Part shown: in pieces, positions 8,815 to 17,411 of the stretch
Numbering within the stretch: the stretch's first letter is position 1
How the letters are laid out: every line of letters starts with the position of its first letter
DNA from: Pseudomonas eucalypticola
Lineage (GTDB): Bacteria; Pseudomonadota; Gammaproteobacteria; Pseudomonadales; Pseudomonadaceae
Reading direction: 5' to 3'
Assembly: GCF_013374995.1 (NCBI RefSeq)
Contig: NZ_CP056030.1
Coordinates: 3,628,501-3,692,500, forward strand
DNA length: 64,000 bases
Made by a program: the position numbers and the translations under genes
The notes under the pieces: model-generated
What the model was told of the DNA's origin: nothing
Databases searched by the model: none
What the model saw: the letters and a program-made list of their open reading frames with translations, nothing else

Positions 8815-10248
8815 ATGTCATCCGTACCGGTTTACCAGAACTACATCAACGGCCACTTCACCGCCAGCGCCGAGCACCTGGAGGTGTTCAACCCGGCCAC
8901 CGGTGCCCTGCTGTCGCGGGTACCGGCGGCCAGCCCCGACGAGGTCGACCGCGCCCTGGCGGCCGCGCGCCAGGCGCAGCGGGACTGGGCGCGCAAGCCG
9001 GCCATCGAACGCGCGGGACACCTGCGCCGCATCGCCGCGAAACTGCGCGAGCACGCCCCCGCCCTGGCCCGCACCATCACCCTTGAGCAAGGCAAGATCG
9101 GCGCCCTGGCCGAGGTAGAGGTGAACTTCACCGCCGATTACCTTGACTACATGGCCGAGTGGGCCCGACGCATCGAAGGCGAAATCATCAGCAGCGACCG
9201 CCCCGGCGAAAACATCTTCCTGTTGCGCAAGCCGCTGGGCGTGGTGGGCGGTATCCTGCCGTGGAATTTCCCGTTTTTCCTCATCGCCCGCAAGATGGCC
9301 CCGGCACTGCTCACCGGCAACACCATCGTCATCAAGCCCAGCGAGGAAACCCCGAACAACTGCTTCGAATTCGCCCAGCTGGTGGCCGAGACGGACCTGC
9401 CCGCCGGGGTGTTCAATGTGGTCTGCGGTGACGGCCGCGTGGGCGCCGCCCTGAGTGCCCATGCCAAGGTCGACATGATCAGCTTCACCGGCAGCGTCGA
9501 CACGGGCGCACGCATCATGGCCGCGGCCGCGCCGAACCTGACCAAGCTCAACCTGGAACTGGGCGGCAAGGCCCCGGCCATCGTGCTGGCCGACGCCGAC
9601 CTTGAACTGGCAGTGAAAGCCATTCGCGACTCGCGCATCATCAATACCGGCCAGGTGTGCAACTGCGCCGAGCGGGTGTACGTGGAGCGCAAGGTGGCCG
9701 ATCAATTCATCGAGCGTATTGGCGCCGCCATGGCTGCCACGCGGTACGGCGACCCGGTGGCCGACGCCAGCGTGGAAATGGGCCCGTTGATCAACCGCCA
9801 GGGGCTGGACAGCGTCGACGCCAAGGTGCGCCGAGCCCTGGCCGACGGCGCCCAGTTGATCACCGGCGGCCACCTCGCCGACCGGCCCGCAGGCTTCCAC
9901 TACCAGCCCACTGTGCTGGCGGGCTGCAGCGCCGACATGGAGATCATGCGCAAGGAAATCTTCGGCCCGGTACTGCCGATCCAGGTGGTCGACGGCCTGG
10001 ACGAAGCCATCGCCCTGGCCAACGACTGCGAATACGGCCTGACGTCTTCGCTGTACACCCGTGACCTGAACAAGGCCATGCAGGCCATGCGCGAAATCGA
10101 CTTTGGCGAAACCTACATCAACCGCGAGAACTTCGAGGCCATGCAAGGCTTCCACGCCGGGGTGCGCAAGTCGGGCGTGGGGGGTGCCGATGGCAAACAT
10201 GGGCTGTATGAATACACCCATACTCATGTGGTGTACCTCCAAGCCTGA
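8815..10248 (+). CDS. aldA: L-lactaldehyde dehydrogenase (AldA type)
   Basis: A 477-residue NAD-dependent aldehyde dehydrogenase; E. coli AldA has 479. It oxidises L-lactaldehyde from the aldolase to L-lactate. Close similarity to AldA is seen in EVNFTADYLDYMAEWARR, GILPWNFPFFLIARKMAPALLTG, SGVGGADGKHGLYEY and FGETYINRENFEAMQGFH. The catalytic Cys is the first one in GQVCNCAERVYV and the general base is Glu in LELGGKAPAIV. It sits 16 bases after the aldolase gene with a GGGAG site. Confidence 0.94.
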   Translation: MSSVPVYQNYINGHFTASAEHLEVFNPATGALLSRVPAASPDEVDRALAAARQAQRDWARKPAIERAGHLRRIAAKLREHAPALARTITLEQGKIGALAEVEVNFTADYLDYMAEWARRIEGEIISSDRPGENIFLLRKPLGVVGGILPWNFPFFLIARKMAPALLTGNTIVIKPSEETPNNCFEFAQLVAETDLPAGVFNVVCGDGRVGAALSAHAKVDMISFTGSVDTGARIMAAAAPNLTKLNLELGGKAPAIVLADADLELAVKAIRDSRIINTGQVCNCAERVYVERKVADQFIERIGAAMAATRYGDPVADASVEMGPLINRQGLDSVDAKVRRALADGAQLITGGHLADRPAGFHYQPTVLAGCSADMEIMRKEIFGPVLPIQVVDGLDEAIALANDCEYGLTSSLYTRDLNKAMQAMREIDFGETYINRENFEAMQGFHAGVRKSGVGGADGKHGLYEYTHTHVVYLQA

Positions 10249-10279
10249 CATGGAAAAACCCTTTGAAAGGACGCTGATC

Positions 10280-11131
10280 TTGATCTACACCGGCCCTCTG
10301 TTCGACAGCCATCTGCACCTCTACGACCCGACCCGTGCCGAAGGCATTCCCTGGCCACAGCCGGGGGACGCCGTCTACGGCCCACGCCTGCCTGCCGATT
10401 ACTGGGCGCAGGCCGAACCTTGCGGGGTCATCGGCGCCATGGTGGTGGAAGCCAGCCCGCGTCGCGAAGACAACGACTGGGTACTGTGCACCCTTGACCA
10501 GGACCCACGCCTGGTGGGCTACATCGGCAACCTCGATCCGCTCGCGGCAACCTTTGGCGCTGACCTGGAGCGCCTCGCCGCCGATGTGCGCTTTCGCGGT
10601 ATTCGCTACGGCAACCTGTGGGGCCGCGACCTGCTCGCGGACCAGCAGCAAACCGGCTTCATCGACAGCCTGGCCCACGTGGCCGAGCGCGGCCTGGTGC
10701 TGGACAGCGCCAACCCCGATGCCCGCTTGATCCAGGCCCTGCTGGCACTCAGCGATCGCCTTCCCCACTTGCGCATCGTCGTCGACCACCTGCCCAACGC
10801 CCCAGACCTGGCCTTCACCGCCGAGTTGCAGGAACTGGCCAGCCGCCCGCAGGTGATGGCCAAGCTTGCGGAAATTCCGCAGGTAGGCGACCACGGCTTG
10901 ATCCGCGACGCGGCTTTCTACCTCGATGTACTGGGCCGTCTGTTGGAACTGTTCGGCGAAGACCGCTGCTTCTTCGGCAGCGACTGGCCCAACAGTGACC
11001 ACCTCGCCAACTTCACCACCACCCTGGACCTGGTCAAGGCATGCATGGCGACACAACCCGCACATACCCAGGAAAAATTCTTCCTGCATAACGCCCCACG
11101 CATCTACGGGCTGCCGGGGGCCTTTCGATGA
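10280..11131 (+). CDS. L-rhamnono-1,4-lactonase, amidohydrolase family
   Basis: A 283-residue COG3618-type amidohydrolase of TIM-barrel fold, predicted to hydrolyse the lactone made by L-rhamnose dehydrogenase to L-rhamnonate. The metal-binding HxH is in FDSHLHLYDPT, with further ligand regions in VVDHLPNAP and FFGSDWPNSDH. I prefer a TTG start at 10280 because GAAAGGA lies nine bases before it and the protein then starts MIYTGPLFDSHLH; an in-frame ATG at 10250 directly follows the aldA stop and has no ribosome site. The lactone specificity is inferred from the family (fungal and bacterial LRA2) and the operon. Confidence 0.85.
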   Translation: MIYTGPLFDSHLHLYDPTRAEGIPWPQPGDAVYGPRLPADYWAQAEPCGVIGAMVVEASPRREDNDWVLCTLDQDPRLVGYIGNLDPLAATFGADLERLAADVRFRGIRYGNLWGRDLLADQQQTGFIDSLAHVAERGLVLDSANPDARLIQALLALSDRLPHLRIVVDHLPNAPDLAFTAELQELASRPQVMAKLAEIPQVGDHGLIRDAAFYLDVLGRLLELFGEDRCFFGSDWPNSDHLANFTTTLDLVKACMATQPAHTQEKFFLHNAPRIYGLPGAFR

Positions 11132-11196
11132 AGACCCGCGCGGCCTGACGGCCACTGCTGCACCCATTGCGACAATAACAACAAGGGAATCATGCT

Positions 11197-12255
11197 TTGG
11201 ACATCATCATCCTCGGGGTGCTGCTGCACTTCATCGGTGGCTTCGCCTCCGGCAGTTTCTACATCCCCTACAAGAAAGTCCGCGGCTGGGCCTGGGAAAG
11301 CTACTGGATCACCGGCGGCCTGGTGTCCTGGCTGATCGTGCCCCTGATCGCCGCGCAACTGACCGTGCCCGGCTGGGCCGACATCCTGCGCCAGGCCGCC
11401 CCGTCCACACTGGCCTGGACGTACCTGTTCGGCGTGCTGTGGGGCATCGGCGGCCTGACATTCGGCCTGACCATGCGCTACCTGGGGCTGTCCCTGGGCA
11501 TGTCGCTGATCATGGGCCTGACCTCGGCCCTGGGCGCGCTGATGCCGCCGCTGTACCGCGACCTGTTCACCGATGACAGCACCGGCACCCTCAGCGCCAT
11601 GTGCACCAACCTGGGCGGGCAGTGCGTGCTGATCGGCGTGGCGGTCTCGCTGGTCGGCATCGCGTTGTGCGGACGTGCCGGGTTCATCAAGGAGCGCGAA
11701 GTGCCCGACAGCACCAAATTCCAGAGCGTCAGCGAATTCGCCCTGGGCAAGGGCCTGCTGGTAGCGGTGATCAGCGGCGTGCTCAGCGCCAGCTTCAGCT
11801 ATGGCATCACCGCCGGCCGGCCGCTGGCAGCGGCGGCCGTGGAGCACGGTGCCAACAGCCTGTTCCAGAACAACGTGACCTTCATGGTGATCATGTGGGG
11901 CGGCCTGACCACCAACGGCCTGTGGTGCCTGTGGTTGAACTGGCGCAACAAGACCTTCCACAACTACCGTGACCGCAGCACCCCGCTGCTGGCCAACTAC
12001 CTGCTGGTGGCGTGCGCGGGCACCCTGTGGTTCCTGCAGTTCTTTTTCTACGGCATGGGCGAAAGCCGCCTGCACAACGACGCCAGCAGTTGGGTGCTGC
12101 ACATGTCATTCATCATTATCGTGTCCAACGCCTGGGGCCTGTACTTCAAGGAGTGGCAAGGCACCAGCAAGGCGACCAAGGGCCTGTTGCTGGCAGGGAT
12201 CCTGGTGATCCTGGCGGCCATTACCCTGGTGGGCTACGGCAATTACCTAAGCTGA
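11197..12255 (+). CDS. rhaT: L-rhamnose:proton symporter RhaT
   Basis: A 352-residue, ten-helix DMT-superfamily permease that imports L-rhamnose with a proton. It resembles E. coli RhaT in LLHFIGGFASGSFYIPYKKVRGWAWES, GLTMRYLGLSLGMSLIMG, LWFLQFFFYGMGESR and WVLHMSF. It starts at a TTG following AAGGGA; the ATG five bases earlier is out of frame. It lies between the lactonase and dehydrogenase genes. Its presence shows that the free sugar, and not only the acid, enters the pathway. Confidence 0.93.
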   Translation: MDIIILGVLLHFIGGFASGSFYIPYKKVRGWAWESYWITGGLVSWLIVPLIAAQLTVPGWADILRQAAPSTLAWTYLFGVLWGIGGLTFGLTMRYLGLSLGMSLIMGLTSALGALMPPLYRDLFTDDSTGTLSAMCTNLGGQCVLIGVAVSLVGIALCGRAGFIKEREVPDSTKFQSVSEFALGKGLLVAVISGVLSASFSYGITAGRPLAAAAVEHGANSLFQNNVTFMVIMWGGLTTNGLWCLWLNWRNKTFHNYRDRSTPLLANYLLVACAGTLWFLQFFFYGMGESRLHNDASSWVLHMSFIIIVSNAWGLYFKEWQGTSKATKGLLLAGILVILAAITLVGYGNYLS

Positions 12256-12266
12256 GGAGAAATGAA

Positions 12267-13037
12267 ATGCTGCTCAAAGACAAGACAGTCATCATCACGG
12301 GTGCTTCCCGCGGCATCGGCCGCGCCGTGGCCCGCGAATGTGCCCGCCAAGGGGGCCGCGTAGTCATCGGCCATAGCGGCAGTGCCCAGGGCAACCAGGC
12401 CGCCGCCGCGTTGATCGAGGACATCCGCGGGTTCGGTGGCCACGCCATCGACGTGCCTGGCGATGCCGCCGACCCCGACACCGGTGGCAAACTGGTGGCC
12501 GGCGCGCTGGAAGCGTTCGGCAGTGTCGACGTGTTCGTCAACAATGCCGGCATCTGCCCGTTCCATTCGTTCCTGGACATGCCCCGCGAGACGTACCTGA
12601 AGACCGTCAACACCAACCTCAACGGCGCCTATTTCGCCGTACAGGCCGCTGCCAACCAGATGAAAGACCAGGGCCGTGGCGGCGCGATCATCGCCATCAG
12701 TTCCATCAGCGCGCTGGTGGGTGGCGGGATGCAAACCCATTACACGCCCACCAAGGCGGGCCTGCATTCTCTGATGCAATCCTGCGCCATCGCGCTGGGG
12801 CCGTACGGTATCCGCTGCAACTCGGTGCTGCCGGGCACCATCGCCACCGACATCAACAAGGACGACCTGGCCGACCCGGAAAAACTGGCCTACATGACCC
12901 AGCGCACGCCGCTGGGGCGGCTGGGCGAACCGGATGACATCGCCGGCCCGGTGGTGTTCCTGGCCTCGGACATGGCGCGGTACGTGACGGGCGCCTCGTT
13001 GCTGGTCGATGGTGGCCTGTACGTCAACCTGCAGTAG
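12267..13037 (+). CDS. L-rhamnose 1-dehydrogenase (SDR)
   Basis: A 256-residue classical SDR, predicted to oxidise L-rhamnose to L-rhamnono-1,4-lactone with NAD(P). It has the complete motif set: TGASRGIGRAVA for the nucleotide, NNAG, Ser in IAISSIS and catalytic YTPTK. The C-terminal GRLGEPDDIAGPVVFLASD and VTGASLLVDGG are typical. A GAGGAG site precedes the start. The SDR family has many substrates, so the assignment rests on position as the last gene of a unit that contains every later step of the pathway. It is followed by about 115 bases before the next gene on the same strand. Confidence 0.88.
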   Translation: MLLKDKTVIITGASRGIGRAVARECARQGGRVVIGHSGSAQGNQAAAALIEDIRGFGGHAIDVPGDAADPDTGGKLVAGALEAFGSVDVFVNNAGICPFHSFLDMPRETYLKTVNTNLNGAYFAVQAAANQMKDQGRGGAIIAISSISALVGGGMQTHYTPTKAGLHSLMQSCAIALGPYGIRCNSVLPGTIATDINKDDLADPEKLAYMTQRTPLGRLGEPDDIAGPVVFLASDMARYVTGASLLVDGGLYVNLQ

Positions 13038-13154
13038 ACCTGCCGCGGCCTGGCCCGACACTCGATCGGCGCACGGCATAAAAATCCCGAATCTTCTGCA
13101 CGAAAGGGGGTCGATTTCATAAGGCTGTTCAACCCCGCGCCACGGGAGGCGCCC

Positions 13155-14267
13155 ATGCCACACTCGCCCAGCAAGTCCGGTGTTGTCCTGTTGCCTGGTA
13201 CCACGCCTACCCCCGAGCATGAGCGGGTGGTCCAGCAAGCCCTGGCGGTGCGCATTGCCGCCTTGCTGGGCACGCGCTTCGTCCAGGACGACGAACGCCA
13301 CGCCACGGCGGGACAGGCGCTCTATTACCTGCCCGCGACTACCCTGATCGACCCCGCCGCTTGCGGCCAGCGCTATGGCATCCAGTCCATCGACGATTTT
13401 TTCGGTGGGTTGGTGAGCCAGCCATTCATGGCCACCAAAGCCATCTCGCACCCTCGCGTCCCGGGCGGAAGTTGTCCCGCGGGCTGGTCCGACGCCTTTG
13501 CTGAACAGGCGGGTGACGCATTGCTCGATGGCTACACCGTGTTCAGCCTGGCCGATGCCCGCCAAGCCGCGGCCTTGCTGCTGAAGGACGCGCCCTTGCG
13601 GCTCAAGCCCGTGCGCGCCACCGCCGGGCGCGGCCAGACCATCATCCGCGACAGCCAGGAGCTGGAGTTGGTGCTCGCGCATCTGGACGAGGACGAGATC
13701 AAGGTGTGGGGCTTGGTGCTGGAACAGAACCTGACCGAGGTGCGCACCTACAGCGTCGGCCAGGTACAGATCGCGGGCCTGGTGGCCTCCTACCACGGCA
13801 CCCAGCAATTGACCGAGGACCACCGAGGGGAACTGGTATACGGCGGTTCGCAACTGGTGGTGGTGCGCGGTGGCTACGACCGGCTGCTGGCCCTTGAGCT
13901 GGACGATGACACCCGCCTTGCCGTGACCCAGGCTCGCCGCTATGAGCAGGCAGCCTGGGCCGCCCTTCCCGGCTTCATCGCCTCGCGGCGCAACTACGAC
14001 GTGGCCCGCGGCCTTGATCATCAGGGCCAGGTGCGTAGCGGCGTGCTGGAGCAGTCCTGGCGCGTCGGTGGCGCCAGCAGCGCCGAAGTACTCGCCCTGC
14101 AGGCCTTCGCCGCCGACCCGGCGCTGGATTGCGTGCAAGCCTCGACCCACGAAGTTTTCGATAACAGCCCCATTCCCGCTGACGCCACCCTGTTTTACCA
14201 GGGCGACGACAGTGAACTGGGGCGCCTGAGCAAATATGCAAGGATCTGCGACTATGAGCATCCGTAG
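13155..14267 (+). CDS. DUF3182 protein, ATP-grasp-like
   Basis: A 370-residue protein that I recognise as DUF3182, described as biotin-carboxylase or ATP-grasp like. The stretch PLRLKPVRATAGRGQ resembles the nucleotide-binding part of ATP-grasp ligases, and a later acidic segment LVLEQNLTEVRTYSVGQV could form the grasp. The function is unknown. A GGGAGG site precedes the ATG. Its last 14 bases overlap the alpha/beta hydrolase start, so the two are translationally coupled and may act on the same compound. It could join the rhamnose transcript or have its own promoter in the 115-base gap upstream; nothing in the gap decides this. Confidence 0.8.
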   Translation: MPHSPSKSGVVLLPGTTPTPEHERVVQQALAVRIAALLGTRFVQDDERHATAGQALYYLPATTLIDPAACGQRYGIQSIDDFFGGLVSQPFMATKAISHPRVPGGSCPAGWSDAFAEQAGDALLDGYTVFSLADARQAAALLLKDAPLRLKPVRATAGRGQTIIRDSQELELVLAHLDEDEIKVWGLVLEQNLTEVRTYSVGQVQIAGLVASYHGTQQLTEDHRGELVYGGSQLVVVRGGYDRLLALELDDDTRLAVTQARRYEQAAWAALPGFIASRRNYDVARGLDHQGQVRSGVLEQSWRVGGASSAEVLALQAFAADPALDCVQASTHEVFDNSPIPADATLFYQGDDSELGRLSKYARICDYEHP

Positions 14268-15024
14268 CGAGGCCATCGACATCCTGGTAGGCGGCGAAAC
14301 CATCGCCGGAACATTGCTAACCCCCGGTAGCCGAGTGCCCGGCATTCTTTTCGTCCACGGCTGGGGAGGCAGCCAGCAGCGCGACCTGGCGCGGGCCAAG
14401 AACATCACGGGGCTGGGGTGCGTGTGCATGACCTTCGACCTGCGCGGCCATGAAAAAACCGAAAGCCAGCGCCAGAGCGTCACCCGTGAGCAGAACCTCG
14501 ACGACCTGCTCGCCGCCTATGACCTGCTGGCCCGGCACCCTGCGGTAGACCCTGCAGCCATCACCGTGATCGGCAGCAGCTACGGCGGTTACCTGGCCGC
14601 CATTCTCACCCGCCTGCGCCCGGTACGTTGGCTGGCCCTGCGGGTGCCGGCGCTGTACTGGGACAATGAATGGAACGTGCCGAAATTCGCCCTGGACCGG
14701 GCGGGCTTGCAACAGTACCGTCGCGAGCACCTGGGGCCCGCGGACAACCGCGCCCTGGCGGCGTGTGCGGAATTCGAAGGGGATGTGCTACTGGTGGAGT
14801 CGGAACAGGACGACTATGTGCCCCATACCACCTTGATGAGTTACCGCTCGGCGTTCGTCAACGCCCATTCCATGACTCACCGCATCGTCGACGGTGCCGA
14901 CCATGCGCTGTCCACCGATGCCAATCAGAAAGCCTACAGTGCGATCCTGACCCAGTGGGTCAGCGAGATGGTGATTCGCGAACGGCTGGACAACTACCCG
15001 CACCATTCACCACGCTATTCCTGA
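14254..15024 (+). CDS. Alpha/beta hydrolase coupled to DUF3182
   Basis: A 256-residue alpha/beta hydrolase without signal peptide. The nucleophile elbow is GSSYGG, the acid is probably the second Asp in ESEQDDYVP and the His is in DGADHALS. The oxyanion region HGWGG follows the first strand. The start at 14254 follows an AAGGA site inside the end of the DUF3182 gene; an in-frame ATG at 14236 would enlarge the overlap. The fold suits an esterase, thioesterase or peptidase; no more specific role is visible. Confidence 0.88.
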   Translation: MSIRSEAIDILVGGETIAGTLLTPGSRVPGILFVHGWGGSQQRDLARAKNITGLGCVCMTFDLRGHEKTESQRQSVTREQNLDDLLAAYDLLARHPAVDPAAITVIGSSYGGYLAAILTRLRPVRWLALRVPALYWDNEWNVPKFALDRAGLQQYRREHLGPADNRALAACAEFEGDVLLVESEQDDYVPHTTLMSYRSAFVNAHSMTHRIVDGADHALSTDANQKAYSAILTQWVSEMVIRERLDNYPHHSPRYS

Positions 15025-15027
15025 CCT

Positions 15028-15276
15028 TCAGGCGCCCTCGCCGGGTGCCTTGATACCGCTGGCCTGCTGGCCGACGACTTCGCGAACCTGGGCGCGCTCG
15101 ATACGGGCGTGTTCGCGCTGGTATTCGTCAAACGACAGACCGCGGCGGCTGAGGGCTTCGAGGGCCAGTTCATGCTGTTCTTCAGCACTGTAGGGGCGGT
15201 CTTCGGGGTGGCTGGTGGCACAGCCGGCGAGTGTTGCGGTGGCGATCAACAGCGCCAGGGCGATTGCTTTGTTCAT
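15028..15276 (-). CDS. Small lipoprotein
   Basis: An 82-residue predicted lipoprotein. The start at 15276 is fixed by a strong AGGAGG site. The signal peptide ends TATLAGC, so the Cys at about residue 19 is lipidated. The mature part is short, charged and helical (YSAEEQHELALEALSRRGLSFDEYQREHARIERAQVREVVG), probably a coiled or amphipathic helix. The function is unknown. It is convergent with the alpha/beta hydrolase; the stops are only a few bases apart. Confidence 0.8.
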   Translation of the reverse strand: MNKAIALALLIATATLAGCATSHPEDRPYSAEEQHELALEALSRRGLSFDEYQREHARIERAQVREVVGQQASGIKAPGEGA

Positions 15277-15528
15277 CAGGGGCCTCCTGCACCGTGGGTG
15301 CTCTGGGGAGTGATTCGATGAATAAAGGTTAAGGGGTGGAGGGGGCATGCAATAAATCATCCCTCTTGATAGTGGGTATCGGTAGGACGGATCACACAAG
15401 GTGTATCGCTGACCCTTCAGACGCAGCATTTCATAAATGATCTAATGGCATGTATTTTTGTTCTTTTACGACATAAGCCCGATTCTCTATAACAGACACA
15501 GCCGCGCCGCCCACTGTTGCCCAGGACA

Positions 15529-15546
15529 CTGTTGCTACAGCAACAG
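15529..15546. promoter_or_regulatory. Palindrome, candidate SfnR enhancer site
   Basis: Perfect inverted repeat CTGTTGCT-AC-AGCAACAG, with an extra direct copy of CTGTTGC at 15514-15520. Its centre lies 95 bp upstream of the -24 GG of the sigma-54 promoter at 15630, a usual distance for an enhancer-binding protein. The same TGTTGC-N4-GCAACA core is found near 61.9 kb in the same geometry. Assignment to SfnR is inference, since SfnR is encoded in this operon. Confidence 0.6.
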
Positions 15547-15629
15547 CCATTCCACAGACCCTGGCCACAGCGACAGCTGCCGCCCTCAATCATCAGGCTG
15601 AAAGCTCGGTACGGCGGGGCTTCCAGGGA

Positions 15630-15646
15630 TTGGTACGGTGCTTGCT
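15630..15646 (+). promoter_or_regulatory. Sigma-54 promoter of msuEDC-sfnR
   Basis: TTGGTACGGTGCTTGCT matches the sigma-54 consensus YTGGCACGRNNNTTGCW at all defined positions except one (T for C in the -24 element). The GG and GC are spaced exactly as required. The -12 GC lies 45 bases before the msuE start. The operon's last gene encodes a sigma-54 activator, which supports the call. Confidence 0.85.
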
Positions 15647-15689
15647 CAGGACCCTCCACTGTCCATCGAGCCACTGTTGAGGATTTGCC

Positions 15690-16253
15690 ATGTCTCGCCC
15701 GCTGAACGTTGTCGCTGTCTCCGGGGGCACTTACCGCCCTTCCCGCACCCTGGTGCTGACCCAGGCTATCCTGGCGGAGCTGGGCGCGTTGCTGCCCATC
15801 ACCCCCCAGGTCATCGAACTGACCGACATTGCCCGCCCGCTGGGCGCATCGCTGTCGCGGCAGGAAGCCAGCCCCGAGGTCGAAGCCAGCCTCAAGGCCA
15901 TTGAAAACGCCGACCTGCTGATCGTGGCCGCCCCGGTCTACCGCGGTTCCTACCCTGGCCTGCTCAAGCACCTGTTCGACCTGGTAGACCTCAATGCCCT
16001 GATCGACACGCCCGTGCTGCTGGCTGCCACCGGGGGCAGCGAGCGCCATGCCCTGGTGCTGGACCACCAGTTGCGCCCGCTGTTCAGCTTTTTCCAGGCC
16101 CTGACCCTGCCCATCGGCGTGTACGCCACCGAGGCGGATTTCGCCCACTACCAGATCACCAGCGAGCTGCTGCACGCGCGCATTCGCCTGGCGGCCGAGC
16201 GCGCTGCGCCGCTGTTCGGCGCCCTGGCCACCCACCTGCGCAAGATCGCCTGA
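15690..16253 (+). CDS. msuE: NADH-dependent FMN reductase MsuE
   Basis: A 187-residue flavodoxin-fold FMN reductase that makes FMNH2 for the monooxygenases encoded next to it. The FMN phosphate loop is SGGTYRPSRT and the second flavin loop AAPVYRGSYPGLLKHLFD is typical of SsuE/MsuE. A GAGGA site precedes the ATG. First gene of msuEDC-sfnR, used to take sulfur from methanesulfonate and longer alkanesulfonates when sulfate and cysteine are scarce. Confidence 0.93.
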   Translation: MSRPLNVVAVSGGTYRPSRTLVLTQAILAELGALLPITPQVIELTDIARPLGASLSRQEASPEVEASLKAIENADLLIVAAPVYRGSYPGLLKHLFDLVDLNALIDTPVLLAATGGSERHALVLDHQLRPLFSFFQALTLPIGVYATEADFAHYQITSELLHARIRLAAERAAPLFGALATHLRKIA

Positions 16254-16262
16254 GGAGTTCAC

Positions 16263-17411
16263 ATGGACGTTTTCTGGTTTCTGCCCACCCACGGTGACGG
16301 GCATTTCCTGGGCACCGCCCAGGGCGCCCGCCCGGTCACCCTCAACTACCTGAAGCAGGTGGCCCAGGCGGCCGACGACCTGGGCTACCACGGCGTGCTG
16401 ATCCCTACCGGGCGCTCGTGCGAGGACTCCTGGGTGATCGCCTCGGCGCTGGTGCCATTGACCGAGCGCCTGCGCTACCTGGTCGCGATTCGCCCAGGCA
16501 TCATCTCGCCCACGGTGTCGGCGCGCATGGCCGCCACCCTCGACCGGCTGTCCAATGGCCGCCTGCTGATCAACGTGGTCACCGGCGGCGATCCCGATGA
16601 AAACCGCGGCGACGGCAGCTTCCTCAGCCACGCCGAACGCTACGAAGTCACCGACGAATTCCTGCACATCTGGCGCCGCGTGTTGCAAGGGGAAGCCGTG
16701 GACTTCGAAGGCAAGCACCTGCACGTGCAGAACGCCAAGGCCCTGTACCCACCGGTACAGAAGCCCTACCCACCGCTGTATTTCGGCGGTTCCTCCGAGG
16801 CCGCCCACGCCCTGGCCGCCGAGCAGGTGGACGTGTACCTGACCTGGGGCGAACCGCCTGCCGCCGTCGCCGCCAAGCTGGCCGACATTCGCGAACGCGC
16901 CGCGCGCCATGGCCGCCAGGTGCGCTTCGGCATCCGCCTGCATGTGATCGTGCGCCCTACCAGCGAAGAGGCCTGGGAGGCGGCGAACCGACTGATCGAA
17001 CACATCAGCGACGACACCATCGCCGCCGCCCAGCAGTCCTTTGCCCGCTTCGATTCCGAAGGGCAGCGGCGCATGGCCGCCCTGCACGGTGGGCGCCGCG
17101 ACCAGCTGGAAATCGCTCCCAACCTGTGGGCCGGCGTCGGCCTGGTGCGCGGCGGCGCCGGCACCGCGCTGGTGGGCAACCCCACCGAGGTGGCGGCGCG
17201 CATCAAGGAATATGCGGACCTGGGCATCGAGAGTTTCATTTTCTCCGGGTACCCGCACCTGGAAGAAGCCTACCGCTTCGCCGAGCTGGTGTTCCCGCTG
17301 TTGCCGGAGCCCTACGCCAGCCTCGCGGGGCGCGGCATCACCAACCTGACCGGGCCGTTCGGCGAAATGATCGCCAATGACGTGCTGCCCAGCACCAAGG
17401 CGGCCTCATGA
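16263..17411 (+). CDS. msuD: FMNH2-dependent alkanesulfonate monooxygenase MsuD
   Basis: A 382-residue bacterial luciferase-like monooxygenase close to SsuD. It uses FMNH2 and O2 to cleave the C-S bond of alkanesulfonates to aldehyde and sulfite. Family marks are the start [50 protein letters not shown], and [21 protein letters not shown] near the C-terminus. It lies nine bases after msuE and overlaps msuC by four bases. SsuD and MsuD are hard to separate by sequence; the msuE and msuC neighbours favour MsuD. No sulfonate ABC transporter is present here. Confidence 0.93.
   Translation: MDVFWFLPTHGDGHFLGTAQGARPVTLNYLKQVAQAADDLGYHGVLIPTGRSCEDSWVIASALVPLTERLRYLVAIRPGIISPTVSARMAATLDRLSNGRLLINVVTGGDPDENRGDGSFLSHAERYEVTDEFLHIWRRVLQGEAVDFEGKHLHVQNAKALYPPVQKPYPPLYFGGSSEAAHALAAEQVDVYLTWGEPPAAVAAKLADIRERAARHGRQVRFGIRLHVIVRPTSEEAWEAANRLIEHISDDTIAAAQQSFARFDSEGQRRMAALHGGRRDQLEIAPNLWAGVGLVRGGAGTALVGNPTEVAARIKEYADLGIESFIFSGYPHLEEAYRFAELVFPLLPEPYASLAGRGITNLTGPFGEMIANDVLPSTKAAS

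Noticed and set aside
12243..14483. A 746-codon minus-strand frame across the L-rhamnose dehydrogenase and DUF3182 genes
   Set aside because: It spans two real genes and their gap antisense. High third-position GC keeps such frames open; no domain is recognisable.
15417..17258. A 613-codon minus-strand frame opposite msuE and msuD
   Set aside because: It would cover the sigma-54 promoter and two well-supported genes; no domain seen.
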